DNA of 64,000 bases from Staphylotrichum longicolle. Taxonomy: Eukaryota; Ascomycota; Sordariomycetes; Sordariales; Chaetomiaceae. The notes below the pieces were generated by a model. The model was given only the letters and a program-made list of their open reading frames with translations, was not told the origin of the DNA and searched no databases. A program made the translations under genes and the position numbers. Positions 23,520 through 34,417 of the stretch are shown piece after piece (the stretch's first letter is position 1; each line of letters opens with the position of its first letter). Location: the NCBI GenBank assembly GCA_019096155.1, contig JAHCVI010000001.1:13665243-13729242 (forward strand). Direction: 5' to 3'.

Positions 23520-23765
23520 ATGCTGAGCAATCTCTGGTCCAACGCCCTTATCTGGGGGCTCCTCTGCTCTTCCGTCCTCGCCTTGCCTAGTGGTCGCTCT
23601 GGCTACAACAGTGCGGGTGAGATTGAGGTTGCTGGAGGTCGCTCTGGCTACAACAACGTCGGCGAGGTCGAGGTCGCTGGGGGTCGTTCTGGCTACAACA
23701 ACGTGAACGAGACAGAGGTCACTGATGGGCGGTCAGGTTACAATGGTGCCGATGGAAACAAGTGA
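23520..23765 (+). CDS. Secreted tandem-repeat peptide precursor with four GRSGYN units
   Basis: A single exon of 81 residues with the start in context CAACATGC. Residues 1-22 are a signal peptide (ALIWGLLCSSVLA). All of the rest is repeats: units at 25-39, 40-54 and 55-69 have 15 residues each, and a shortened unit lies at 70-81. Each begins GRSGYN and continues with an acidic spacer such as NVGEVEVAG. The hexapeptide is invariant although its codons differ between copies. There is no dibasic Kex2 site, but each unit is preceded by a single Arg. The layout recalls fungal ribosomal peptide precursors, pheromone precursors and repeat-containing secreted proteins. I do not recognise the family, and no peptide-modifying enzyme lies nearby. 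It stands alone in 4.5 kb of gene-poor DNA. Confidence 0.75.
   Translation: MLSNLWSNALIWGLLCSSVLALPSGRSGYNSAGEIEVAGGRSGYNNVGEVEVAGGRSGYNNVNETEVTDGRSGYNGADGNK
23592..23762 (+). repeat. 45-bp coding tandem repeat (3 full units and one of 36 bp)
   Basis: Units begin at 23592, 23637, 23682 and 23727, each with the codons for GRSGYN. Copies 1 and 2 share these codons exactly, copy 3 differs at one silent site, and copy 4 differs at five silent sites. Confidence 0.9.
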
Positions 23766-26048
23766 CACCGCCTTGTCTGTCAGTCATTGGGTACGTCTTG
23801 CCATCATGATTAACTTCTGCCCAGTACCAGTTGTCGCCATGTCGTCTTGGCGGCTTGTACACTCAACATTGAAGAGAAGCTGACAAAGTAGAGGTATCAG
23901 GCCGTTTTGTTTCTTATCATACCTACCTTGGTTCCATTCTGCGAACTTGGCGTTGGGGGGTTCTGCTTAAATTAAGGGTTACCGACCGTAGGGGTCAGGT
24001 CAAGCTGAGATGAAGAAATGCTGCCCCTGAATTGGGCTGTCGCGGCCGGCGAAAACGAAAACAAAGCCTACGGCCAGAGCAAGTATTGTCCATTAGTAAT
24101 AGGTCCAATCAGGTTCCAAGATTGAGCTCGTCCATTTTATCAACTGCAGCTCTCGTTTTCTCCTCAAGGAACTGACTGCTTCCCTTCGGGCAGACGCTCA
24201 TGGAATGCCTTATTCATGCAGGGCAAGTTTCCCACAATTGGACGGGGGGCTTGAGGGCTGAACTTCCCAAACGGCAACAAGGCAGACCCGTTGAGCGGTG
24301 CATGTGGTGGCACTGCCTCCCCCGCCCGGGCTGCGCCTCGAGAACATGTGCCCTTCACCGACATCTCCACAAGAACGGCAGCCGCCTCAGCTTCCCTCTT
24401 TTTGTTGTGCTTCTGGCGCGTCGCCACGCGGCGAACTTCGGGCTTTGTTCGTGTCGCTGACAGTGGGAATATCAACCCCTATCTTTCTGCACCCCCCTTT
24501 CACCGTTATTATTGGAGACCGCAGGTGCGTTGTCAACTCGCTCTAGGCATCCGGGATGGACGCATCAACTCAACCAGACCATAGGTCAACCAGTTTGCGG
24601 TCCCGGGTTCAATGTTTGTTGAGCTCATCTTGACGAGCGGGTGGGGAAGGCTCGGGTTGTATTCCACGGCACGGTGAACATGATGTGCACAGGTATGCCG
24701 AGAGCCTGTGCACAATGAACATGGGCGAAGCTTGGAGGGCTCGCGATGATGGCATCGGCAACAAACGGACGCTGGGTGTCGGGATCAGGTTCGATGCAGG
24801 AGGCCCAACACCCCCGCAGCATTCGACGCCGTGTTTAGTCGCATAGGTTGAGCCGGGGCTGCGGCGGCTAGTAGCGCGCCTGGCTGACTGGCATTGTTTG
24901 AAGAGGGCTCGAGTTGAGGATGCCATCCGCTGACCCTAATTAGAGGATTTCTTCCCGTCGCCATGCCAGGAAACCAAGCGCCTGACACGCGGTCGCAGCT
25001 GTGGTGGACAGGAACTGTCCAGAAGAATGCAGCTCGTAAGGTGGTGGTGGAGGTTCGTCTAGAGCCGCTTGGCTGATATTCATGTTCCTTGCCTCTTCGG
25101 CCGCAGGCATGCTGCCCCAAGATTTCGGGTAACAGGAGGGGTACGAAGTTGGGTAGGCGTTGGTGAAGCTCTCAACCGGGCGCTGGGCGACAATCCGGGT
25201 GAGACTATGTCACAAATTGATGGCTTAGAGCGCCAAAACATTGCCAACCTAGATGCGTGACTCAGCGACGGTTCGCCGACCACGACTTGTCCTATGTTCA
25301 CTACAGGGATGCAAGTGGATGTATTGTACATACAGATTTAATGATGTGAGCTCTCTGTGCGTCCACGAAGATGGGGCATCGGAAGGAATACGACTAAACG
25401 AGGCTAAGCGAAAACCCAACCATGGGTCAGGGTCATGGTTTGTTAGAAAACCGGATATGGACAGGATTTCAGAGAGCAACAGTCCGGCAGTTGCCGGGGC
25501 TGGGTGCAATGCATGACATTAACATGCCGTCCCTTGTCCGCGCGCTCGGTACTTTCCGCACCGCCTTGCCCCCTGAACATCATCGTGACCATTTGCTTAG
25601 GGTGATCTTCATTCGACGGGCTGACCGATGCACGCACAGTCTTTCATAGTCAAGATGTCTGCAGGGATACCCTTGACGAGAACTTGTCTCCAATTGCCGT
25701 GCTCTTCCGCGTATAGCTCGGTCGGAGCTGGTCCTGTGCGACGAGTGGACTGGAAGTCTTGCGCCACTGCTTGTTTGCGCGACATGTGGCCTGCCTGGGC
25801 AGTGACCCCAGACCTCAGGCTGGCTCACATCTTTAAAAAGACGTTTGTGAACCCCTGTTTGGTGGGCTCTTGGTCTTGGGACTGCCGAGAGCCCGAGTTT
25901 CACGGTCTTAAAAGGCCAACCTCGCCAGCGAGTTGAAGCATTGGCATGATGCTATGAGTCTTTCACCCTCACCTTCGCCATTCCCGCAAAAGCCGCTTCC
26001 CAGACTTCTCACCTGTGCTTCGATCAGTGGCATCATCTTGGAGGCGGT
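23766..26048. other. Gene-poor region
   Basis: About 2.3 kb without a family-like exon on either strand. The many short frames overlap one another and have no bias. The promoter of the GH78 gene lies at its right end. Confidence 0.45.
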
Positions 26049-28568
26049 ATGGTTGGGCTAATCTCGCTCGGCCTCTTAGCCATCACAGCTGCTGCCGCTG
26101 TTACTCGAACCCAGCTGCATCCGCCACCAGCTGACGCTTCATTGATCAATGCTCACGATGGGCCAATTGTCCTGTCATCAACTACGGAAGAAGGCGGCGT
26201 TTTCATTCTCGACTACGGGGCAAATGTGGAGGGCATCCCATCCTTTGAGATCATTGGCGCCACAGGCGACACGGCGGTTTTCGAGATCACGTACTCTGAA
26301 ACCAGGGCTGGCTTGGATCTGTATATGGTACGCCCATTGCCCTCTCACTGCCGCCTCTCCCATGTGTTCCCTCAGCCTGAAACTAATTGTTGGCTTGCCA
26401 TGCATCAGGCAGACGGCCCGATTCCCCTCGCGGCAGCCATGGACACATACCGCGTCAACCGGTACCACATTGCTGCGCCGGGCCAGTTCACCAATCGCCA
26501 TATACAAGGAGGCTTTCGATACCAGAAACTGAATCTGTCCTCGCCCGGCGAGCTGACGCTGCAGAACGTTGGCGTGATTCCCAGTACCCACACGACTCCG
26601 GTCAACAAGCTGCCCGGGTCCTTCAAGAGCTCCGATAGCTCCATCACGGACATCTGGGCCGTCGGTGCAAGAACCGTTCAGCTGACCGAAATACCAAAGA
26701 GCTCCGTCCCCGAATTTTGGGACATCACCAGCGAGGGTGCCGTGATCGACAGTCTTGCGCCCCAGGCAAATGGGGGCATTGTTGCCGCCACCAGCACCGC
26801 CTACCGCCTCGACTTCAAGGTCAAGCCGCTGGTTGGCGGCTTTGGGTTCAGCGTGCTGTCCGACACTCTCAACTCGGCAATCTACATGTCGGTTGATGTT
26901 GGAACGAGGACAATTGCGGCCTACGTCGGATCGACGACAGAGGATCCTGAGCTCACGAGAGCCACGGTGTCGTCGAATGTAACCCTCGCTCTTGGTAACT
27001 GGCACACGGTGCATGTCGAAGTGGCCATGACCGATATTGCCGTCAGTATCAACGGCGGGCTGGTGCTCAAGTTTACCCAGTACTCCAAATTCTATGGATC
27101 CTACGGCCTCGGTGCGTCATTTGGTCACAGGGCCGTCTTCAAAGACCTCATTGCGGCCGACACCGCGGGAACCGTCACCTACCAGCATCCCTTGAACGAC
27201 AAGAGCTGCCTCGACGATTTCATGTTAGGCACCAACCCGCTCGCTGTGTCCGTTGACGGCTCGCGCCGAGATCGTATTGCCTACGCCGGTGACCTTGACG
27301 TTGCCGGCTCTGCCGCCCTGGCCTCCACCCATGGACTGGAGTTTATCCAAGGCACTCTGGAGCTGTTGGCATCGTTTCAAGCCGCTCCCGGCTTTTTCAC
27401 TCCGACAGCCAAGATCCAGCAAGCACCGCTCTCCACTGCCTTGGATGTCAACATCACGGGCCTGATAGGATATTCGTGGAACCTGCTCACGGCCGTCTCT
27501 CAGACGTACATGCACACGGGTGATCGCGCCCTGGCCTCGCAGTGGGCACCCAGAATCGTGAGAATGCTCGACTGGTCGCACTCGCAAACGCTGCCGTCCA
27601 GCGGTCTCTTCAACCTCAGCGACATCACCTTTGGCGGGGACTGGAACTACTACGACCCTGCCCAATCTGGAATCGTCACCAAGTTCAACGTCCTCTACGC
27701 CTACGCGCTCCAAGAAACAACCGGGCTCTTAGCCGATGCCGGTATCGACGTATCCGTGTATCAAGAACGTCTCGCTGCGCTGCGGGCAGCCATTGATAAG
27801 CATCTCTGGAGTGACGAGCTAGGCGCATACGTCTACTCTGAGGGCATCCGGGAGGGGTTCGGTCAAGACTCCAACGCCATCGCCATCCTGGCTGGCGTCA
27901 ACCTGGACCCATCCCACTCGTCCGACACCATCCTGTCAACCCTCTCTAGGGAACTGGCCACGCCCCGGGGCCCGCTCGCCTTCTCATCCGGCGTCCTCCA
28001 AAGGGGCTTTCAGCGGTACATCAGCCCTTACGCCTCTGCCTACCATCTCCGCGCCGCCTTGACCGCGCAGAACGCGACCGCGGCCCGTGAGCAACTCGGG
28101 TCGCTGTGGGCGCCCATGGCTGACCCCAACAACACTAACTACACCGGCTGTTTCTGGGAGACCCTGGACGAGTCCGGCCGTCCCGCCTTTGGGGTCCGTA
28201 CGAGCTTGTGCCACGGATGGAGCGCGGGCCCGACGGCCGAGCTGAGCCGTTTCGTGCTCGGCGCCCAACCCACCAAGCCCGGCTGGGCCGAGTGGGCCGT
28301 CACTCCGCAGACTCTTGGTCTGGGCTCCGCCCGGGGAGATGTGCCCACGCCTCGGGGTGCTCTTCGTGTGAGCTGGAAGTTCTGTGGAACCCTCCTCGTC
28401 ATGTCTGTCGAGGCTCCTGCGGGCACCAGCGGGCTGGTCAGCCTCCCTTCGCCGCTCTTGGTTCCGGCGTCCCAGTCCAAGTTCACGGTAAATGGTTCTG
28501 TTGTCAACAGCACAACTCTGAGGATCGAAGGGGGTTCAAAGGTCACTATTGTGCAGTCAAGAAAGTGA
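26049..28568 (+). CDS. Secreted GH78 alpha-L-rhamnosidase-like glycoside hydrolase
   Basis: Two exons; the intron at 26328-26408 is 81 nt and has no in-frame stop, so the frame runs through it. The spliced protein has 812 residues. Residues 1-17 form a signal peptide. An N-terminal beta domain is followed by a beta-sandwich insertion resembling LamG/concanavalin folds (about 220-350, LDFKVKPLVGGFGFSVL to SFGHRAVFKDLI). Next comes the (alpha/alpha)6 barrel with the GH78 acid motif VDGSRRDRIAYAGDL. The probable base Glu is in TGCFWETLDESG and is followed by SLCHGWSAGPT, also typical of GH78. A C-terminal beta domain closes it. It should release terminal rhamnose from plant polysaccharides or glycosides outside the cell. 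Several N-glycosylation sites fit secretion. Confidence 0.9.
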   Translation: MVGLISLGLLAITAAAAVTRTQLHPPPADASLINAHDGPIVLSSTTEEGGVFILDYGANVEGIPSFEIIGATGDTAVFEITYSETRAGLDLYMVRPLPSHCRLSHVFPQPETNCWLAMHQADGPIPLAAAMDTYRVNRYHIAAPGQFTNRHIQGGFRYQKLNLSSPGELTLQNVGVIPSTHTTPVNKLPGSFKSSDSSITDIWAVGARTVQLTEIPKSSVPEFWDITSEGAVIDSLAPQANGGIVAATSTAYRLDFKVKPLVGGFGFSVLSDTLNSAIYMSVDVGTRTIAAYVGSTTEDPELTRATVSSNVTLALGNWHTVHVEVAMTDIAVSINGGLVLKFTQYSKFYGSYGLGASFGHRAVFKDLIAADTAGTVTYQHPLNDKSCLDDFMLGTNPLAVSVDGSRRDRIAYAGDLDVAGSAALASTHGLEFIQGTLELLASFQAAPGFFTPTAKIQQAPLSTALDVNITGLIGYSWNLLTAVSQTYMHTGDRALASQWAPRIVRMLDWSHSQTLPSSGLFNLSDITFGGDWNYYDPAQSGIVTKFNVLYAYALQETTGLLADAGIDVSVYQERLAALRAAIDKHLWSDELGAYVYSEGIREGFGQDSNAIAILAGVNLDPSHSSDTILSTLSRELATPRGPLAFSSGVLQRGFQRYISPYASAYHLRAALTAQNATAAREQLGSLWAPMADPNNTNYTGCFWETLDESGRPAFGVRTSLCHGWSAGPTAELSRFVLGAQPTKPGWAEWAVTPQTLGLGSARGDVPTPRGALRVSWKFCGTLLVMSVEAPAGTSGLVSLPSPLLVPASQSKFTVNGSVVNSTTLRIEGGSKVTIVQSRK

Positions 28569-28706
28569 TTGGAGGCCACGGGGACTTGGGTACCTTGGTG
28601 TGTGTCTTGAGGTGCATTAAACTAGCCCAGTATTATTTGATCAAGAATGGCGGGGCCTTTCAATCTCTCCTGGGAGCTAATAGCTGCCGTGCCTTTCAAG
28701 TTTACC

Positions 28707-30684
28707 TCACAAGCGTTCCGTAACCGACGGTGGCACCCACCCAATTTCCTCCACAGCCCAGTGAATCCATAGCCGGCCCTCATCGCCCAGCAGCGCATAC
28801 GCATGGGCAATGAGATGCCCCGCCCAGCTCTGCATCCACCAGTGGCCATCCAGCTTCTTCAGCAGCACGCAGAAAAAGGCGAAGATGGCCACGGCCTCCT
28901 GTGTCGGCGCCCGCAGCAGCGGCAGCAGATCCTCCGCCATCAGAAACACCCAGATAAAGGCGTCTGCCATCTCGTACTCGGCCGCGTACGCCTCGGCCTG
29001 GCCAAATGACTTTTTCAGCTCGGCGATAGCCAGCATGTAGACCCCGCGCAGCGCCTCGTCCTCGAGCGGCCGCCGCGCCACGACGGCCTCCAGCTCGGCC
29101 AGCGCCGCGTGCGCCGACGACTCGGACGCCTCGGGCCCCTCGCGCAGCTGGAAGCGGGCCATCGAGTGCGCGAACAGCGGCGCCAGCGGCCCGGCCGTCG
29201 GCACCCCGGCCAGCTCGATGAATCCCTTGGTCCCGCGCAGCAGATAGATCCAGTCCGGGAAGCCCGCGTTCTCGCGGAGGAGGAGGGCGTCGTCGTCGGA
29301 TTTGCGCGGCCAGCCCAGTGCTGTGTACACCCAACCACGCCAGCCATGTGAGCAAAGGGTACCCAATTACTCTGTAAAGTGATATCACAAGGTGCGGATA
29401 GATACAGTAGGGGTGGGGGAGGAATGGATGCAAAGGAGATAGGAATGATGATGGGCAGCTGCAGACGGCATCTTGATATTATCTGCGGTGAGACCAAACA
29501 ACCATAACGCACGCACCGTAGTAAGTTGTCAAGACGGAGAAGAGGAAGAGCAGCTGTGCGTTCTGGGGCGTCGCGCCCGGCACGAGAGGGATGGTGGTTT
29601 GCGATGCAGCCTGGTGATGGGTGATGGCCGCGAGGAGGTAGTGGTCGCGTGTGCGGGGGCGGTGGTGCGCGAGATGAAGACCCGACAGAGCCAGCACGCC
29701 CCGCATGATGTAGTCGCAGTCGAAGCCCACCTGCACCACCGTGTTGCGGTAGAATTCCCGGATGGTCTGTTTGGGATGAGGTGTGCTTGTCAGTCTAGAC
29801 ATCTCCTCCCCTCCCCCACCCTGCATAAAAAAAAATGGGAAAATTTGAAGGAAGAGGAAAGAACTGCACAGCTCCCTTTAGTAAAACCTTTGTCTGATTT
29901 GATACGGTGCAAAAGAGGTTAAACGACAGACAAGATCGAAAGACAAACGTACCGGGCTCTCCGACAGAGTCTTGTATGTCGTCGTCGTATAATTATGCAG
30001 CAGCTCCAAATCCGTCATGTTCAGACCTGTGGGAGACACACCGGGCTGGGGCGTTCCGACTGCGCAAAAGTCGCAGTCTACTTGGCGCCGGATGCAGTTC
30101 GAACATGATGGCTTCTTCTCGTCACACTATACCGAGATGCGGTCAACCGAATGTTAATTAGGTAGTGCCACAGGTTTTGGCCGGAGCATGCCTGGATGAT
30201 TTGGGGCCCGAGCGAGCAGTGCTTTCATGATGGGCAAACTCGTGTAACACAGAGTGTGCCGTCATCAAGAATTCTCGGTTTTTCCTGGTGTCACCACTGG
30301 GAGGCCATGGCCCAGTCTCACTCCTCGCTCAGCTCCTGGCAAGGCCGCAAGTCTATCCCGGCATGCATCACGGGGAGGGGACCGGATGCATTGGCACTCA
30401 CTTTTATTTTTCTCGCTTTGCAGTTCTTGCAGCCTAGGATGCGTCCACTTGTTAACCATGCCTGCTGCAGGTAAGGTACCTAGGTACAGATTGACTAAGG
30501 TCCCTTAGTAGTGCAGGTGAAACAGCATAGCGGGAAACGCAACTGCAGACTGCGTGGGCCCCCTCTGCGGGATTGGCAGGGTGACGGTTGGAATGTCAGG
30601 ACGAAAGGCTCTAGGGGCCTAAATGCCCGGAGCGGACCTACCGAGGCGGCTCTTGTTGTGTGCTTTGCGTTTGGCGGCAGCCAT
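28707..30684 (-). CDS. Zn2Cys6 transcription factor, Upc2-like family
   Basis: Five exons: 30684-30642 (43 nt), 30433-30402 (32 nt), 30126-29953, 29766-29517 and 29320-28707, for 370 residues. Splicing rebuilds one zinc cluster from three exons: AHNKSRLGCKNCKARKIK, then CDEKKPSCSNCIRRQVDCDF, with all six cysteines at normal spacing. After it come LELLHNYTTTTYKTLSESP and TIREFYRNTVVQVGFDCDYI, both hallmarks of the Upc2/Ecm22-like group common in Pezizomycotina. The long last exon encodes the helical regulatory domain (MRGVLALSGLHLAHHRP through YALLGDEGRLWIHWAVEE). The total length is usual for the group. The gene is divergent from an RTA1 exporter across 1.0 kb. Nuclear DNA binding is secure; the targets are not. 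Confidence 0.86.
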
Positions 30685-31697
30685 GACCGATCCGCGCGGG
30701 CGGGTGACCGGTGATGGTGATGGGTGATTGGCAGCTGAGCAGCTCCGAAATGTCGCCTTGTCCGATTCGCCTCTTGCACACAGCGGCGGTGGCGAAGACA
30801 CGTGATGGAGCTGTATCTTGCAGCGCGCGCTGGTGCTGAGTACCTTACTTTCAAGATGGGGGAACCCGGATGGATGCTCCGCCCAGGTTCGGTTCGGGGA
30901 AAGGATTGGGAAGTTACCTTAGTCGGCGTTAACTATCGGAACAAGCAAGATGAGGCTTAATCCACAGTCCCAGGCTGTGCGGCTGTGCGGCTGTGCCCAG
31001 AGTTTTGATCCAGGGTCCTTGACATATTCCTTCAGCGCTTACCCATTTTGGGAGCGCTGTGTGGATTTCTACTTCAGGGTTCTCAGGGGTGTAAACGGCA
31101 GCTCAAATGCTTGGAAAGGGCAGCAAGGCGAGAAGGACCTGCCCTGTATAGGCCGGCGCAGGTGCTTCCTAGAAGATCATCGCTGCAACATGTTTTCCCT
31201 TTCTCCCTCCCTTTCTTCAGTCTTTTCTTTCGTTTTGACGGCTTCGGCGGTATCCGAGACCCTTAATGGGTCTTCCGCTGTTTCGCTGTGGGGCTGGACG
31301 CAAGGTGTAAGAAAACCCCGTGGGGTCTCGTTTAGGTACGAGTGCTGCGCGTATTTCTCGCATAGGTTGGGTAAAGACAGGATGTGTCCCTCCTCGCCCA
31401 GGGGCTGGCAACGGCCTCTTCACCGGTCTGACCACTCATTTTGTACGTAGCTGATTGCCCCAGCCTGTCGTCAATTCTCACGCCGCTCTTCTTGACCTCA
31501 TTATTTCCCTTCCTTCATTAAACACACGCAGTTCGACAGTACTTCCGGTGACGCAGCTTTCTAACGACCGGTGTCATTTTGTTTTCTCTTTCTTCGGCCA
31601 TCTTTCAGGGTCCTCCTCGCATGCCCGTTATTTCTTCCATTTCTTTCATTCTTTACCTAGCAGCACCCCGGCGTTGACAACTTCTCAAACAAACAAG
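30685..31697. promoter_or_regulatory. Shared divergent promoter region (Upc2-like factor / RTA1 exporter)
   Basis: This 1.0-kb gap separates two divergent starts. I saw no TCGTATA sterol-response motif. The right half is pyrimidine-rich and is likely the RTA1 leader. Small frames here lack any family feature. Confidence 0.4.
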
Positions 31698-32737
31698 ATG
31701 GCGGTCGAATCGACAACCTCAGCCAGCGCCGGAGCGTCGGGGGCTGAAGGTTTTGATTTCGCCTTGTACCGATATCAGCTCTCGCTACCCTTCGCCATTG
31801 CTGCCGTGGTCGTCTTTGCAGTCCTAACGCTGCTTCACGTCTGGCGGATATACCGACATCGCTCATTCTACTTTACCGCCTTTACCATTGGTGGTTGCTG
31901 TAAGTACCCAAGATACCTCCCGACTTGGCCGTGGCTCCGGTCCAATGCCGGCGGTTTGGCCGCGTCAACGGAAAGCTCGCGATGTACGATTTCGCTAACA
32001 AGGCGTTTCCGTCTCGGGTCACAGTTCAAGTAGTCGGTTACTGTGGCCGTATCTGGTCTCACTTCGACAGCACGGCCATCGGCGGGTTTGTCATGCAGGC
32101 CATTCTCATTCTCGTCGCCCCGGCCCTCTACGCGGCGTCCATCTACATGATACTGGGCCGCTTGATCCGCGCTCTACACGCCGAGCCCGCGTCCATCGTC
32201 CCGGTCAAATGGATGACCAAGATTTTCGTGATTGGCGATGTCTTGTCGTTCCTCATGCAAGCTGGTGGCGGCGGCATCCAGGCGGCCGGTACACTGGAAC
32301 TATACAACGTTGGCGAGAAGATTATTATCGTCGGCCTCTTCGTCCAGATCGTCATGTTTGGCTTCTTTCTCGTCACCACCGTTCTCTTCCACCTTCGGTT
32401 CCGCCAGTCCAGCAGCTCCCATGGCCAACAAGAGTCCCCTATCCGATGGAAACACCATTTGGCAGTCCTCTACGTTACCAGCGCAATCATCATGGTGCGA
32501 AGCATCTTCCGCGTGGTAGAATATCTCCAGGGGAACAGGGGCTATCTCATCTCGCATGAAGTTTTTCTCTACGTCTTTGATGCTCTGCTCATGGCCATGG
32601 TTATGGCCGTCTTTTTCGTTTTCTACGTCGAGGATCTGGAGCTATCCGAATCTGGGAAACGCGAGAGCGCCATGGAGATGCTTTCAAGCCAAGACAGCAA
32701 TGGACGGGGGATCGTGCCGCGTCCTTATGGTGTTTAG
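31698..32737 (+). CDS. RTA1-family lipid-translocating exporter-like membrane protein
   Basis: Two exons with intron 31900-32024 (GTAAGT, branch GCTAAC, ACAG) give 304 residues. Seven hydrophobic helices are visible. RTA1 landmarks include FTIGGCFQVVGYCGRI across the splice, ILVAPALYAASIYMILGRLI, KIFVIGDVLSFLMQAGGGGI, and IMVRSIFRVVEYLQGNRGYL with HEVFLYVFDALLM near the end. RTA1, RTM1 and RSB1 relatives act at the plasma membrane in resistance to toxic amphiphiles and in sphingoid base or phospholipid flip. The ATG at 31698 (AACAAGATGG) was chosen because the first helix follows about 30 residues later. Transport activity is inferred from the family. Confidence 0.9.
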
Positions 32738-33169
32738 ATCACCCAGTGTCACAGAAGAAAGCCCAAGGGAGCGCACCAGTTGTCGGGGAAATGCTTTTGG
32801 ACACGGCTAGGTTCCGCTTGGGGTTACCGAGTTAGCTTGTCAACAAATTCTCAATAGTCACTAATACATGTACATACCCCCGATTGACACGAAAAGACAA
32901 AGTAGTTGCCGAGAACTTTGGCGACGCTTAGTCTCTCCCCAATTTTTGCTGCCAAACTTGAAAAGGACCACCTGCGCTGTGATATAATACCTCCGACACC
33001 GCGAACACAAAACTAGCGCGTCGTATATGGCGTTGCGACGAAACGCGCACCACTCGCTTATAATGTATGTATGCTACCTGATATATACAACCTCGCAGCA
33101 AGACAGTCGGATGCTTCATGCTAAACACATTCCCAGGGACTTCTCGCTCTCAACGATAACTAAGGTATC
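32738..33169. other. Intergenic region between convergent genes
   Basis: It holds the 3' ends of the RTA1 gene and the dehydrogenase gene. It is AT-rich and nothing else is seen. Confidence 0.5.
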
Positions 33170-34417
33170 TTACTTCCCACCCTTGTTGCATCCTAGGGTG
33201 GCTTTTATCTCGGCAATAACTGCCTCCGTAACCTGCTTCGTCGTCGCTGTTCCCCCAAGATCTGCTGTCACGACACCAGCGCCGCAGACATTCTCGACAC
33301 ATGCCATGAGCTGAGCAGCAGCTTCCTCCTCACCCAGCCACGCCAGCATCTCGGCAGCGGTCCAAAATGTTGCCACCGGGTTGGCGATGCCCTTTCCCGT
33401 GATGTCAAAGGCGGAGCCGTGGATCGGTTCGAACATGGACGGGTTCTCCCGCGTGGGGTCCAGGTTGCTCGTTGGCGCGATTCCGATCGAGCCAGCGAGA
33501 GCTGCTGCGAGATCTGAAAGGATGTCGGCGTGCTAGGCTGCGGTGAGCGTACACCCCTTGTCAGGTTCGACGTATATTCACACTTACCAGATTCGTCGCA
33601 ACAATGGTATCCAATGACTTTGGATTCAGCACCATCCTGGTCGTCATGGCATCGACCAACATCTTATCCACCGTGACATCTGGAAACTCCCTCGCCATAT
33701 CGGCCGCGACCTCATCCCAGAGCACCATGCCGTTCCGCTGGGCATTGCTCTTCGTCACGACCGTCAACAACTTTCTCGGCCGAGCCCGCGCCGTCTCGAA
33801 GGCAAACCGCATGATGCGCTCCACGCCATGGCGCGTGAAGATGGCGACTTCGGTGGCCGTCTCCCACGCACGGCCCTTGTGTGACCGGCCTCCCTGGCCC
33901 GCGTACTCGCCCTCGCTGTTCTCACGCACGATGACCCAGTCCAGATCGCCCGGCTTGCAGTCGCGGAGTGGAGACCGCGTGCCGCGGAGAACGCGCGTTG
34001 GACGTACGTTGGCGAATTGCTGGAAGGGCTGGCAGATTGCGAGGCGCAGGGACCAGAGGGAGACGTGATCCGGGACATCTGAGCATCATCAGCATGTTAT
34101 TCCGGGGAAAGAAAAGAAAACGAAGAATACAATGAAAAGTAAGGGGCTTCCGTACCAGGTGCGCCGACTGCACCAAAGAAGATGGCATCGTGCTTGCGGA
34201 GTTGGTCCAGGCCGCCGTCGGGTATGTACTTGCCCGTCCTCTTGTAGGTTTCGGAACTCCAGTCGTAGTCGGTGAACTCGAGGTCAAACGAGCCAAGGGT
34301 CTCTGCGAGACAGCGCAGGACGGCAACGCCGGCGGATATCACTTCAGGGCCAATGCCGTCGGCGCCGATTGAGGCGATGCTGTAGCTTTTCTGGAGTGGA
34401 ATGGCGCTGGGAGACAT
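33170..34417 (-). CDS. Tartrate dehydrogenase / D-malate dehydrogenase (decarboxylating)
   Basis: Three exons (34417-34156, 34078-33588, 33532-33170) give 371 residues of the isopropylmalate/isocitrate dehydrogenase fold. Landmarks are GADGIGPEVISAGVAVLR at the N-terminus, FFGAVGAPDVPDHVSLW across intron 1, VRENSEGEYAGQGG, then VTKSNAQRNGMVLWDEV, HADILSDLAAALAGSIGIAP across intron 2, and MFEPIHGSAFDITGKGIANP for NAD binding. The metal-binding aspartates sit in VDAMTTRMVL and HADILSD. The VRENSEGEY form fits tartrate/D-malate enzymes rather than leucine synthesis. Tartrate is oxidised and decarboxylated, giving glycerate by this family's bifunctional reaction. An in-frame ATG at 34519 would add 34 residues; the shorter start is usual. 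It is divergent from the glycerate kinase gene. Confidence 0.88.

Noticed and set aside
23520..23765. Assignment of the repeat peptide to the ustiloxin-type (UstA) precursor class
   Set aside because: No Kex2 Lys-Arg sites separate the repeats and no UstY-like, tyrosinase or other modifying gene was found in the window. Kept as unassigned.
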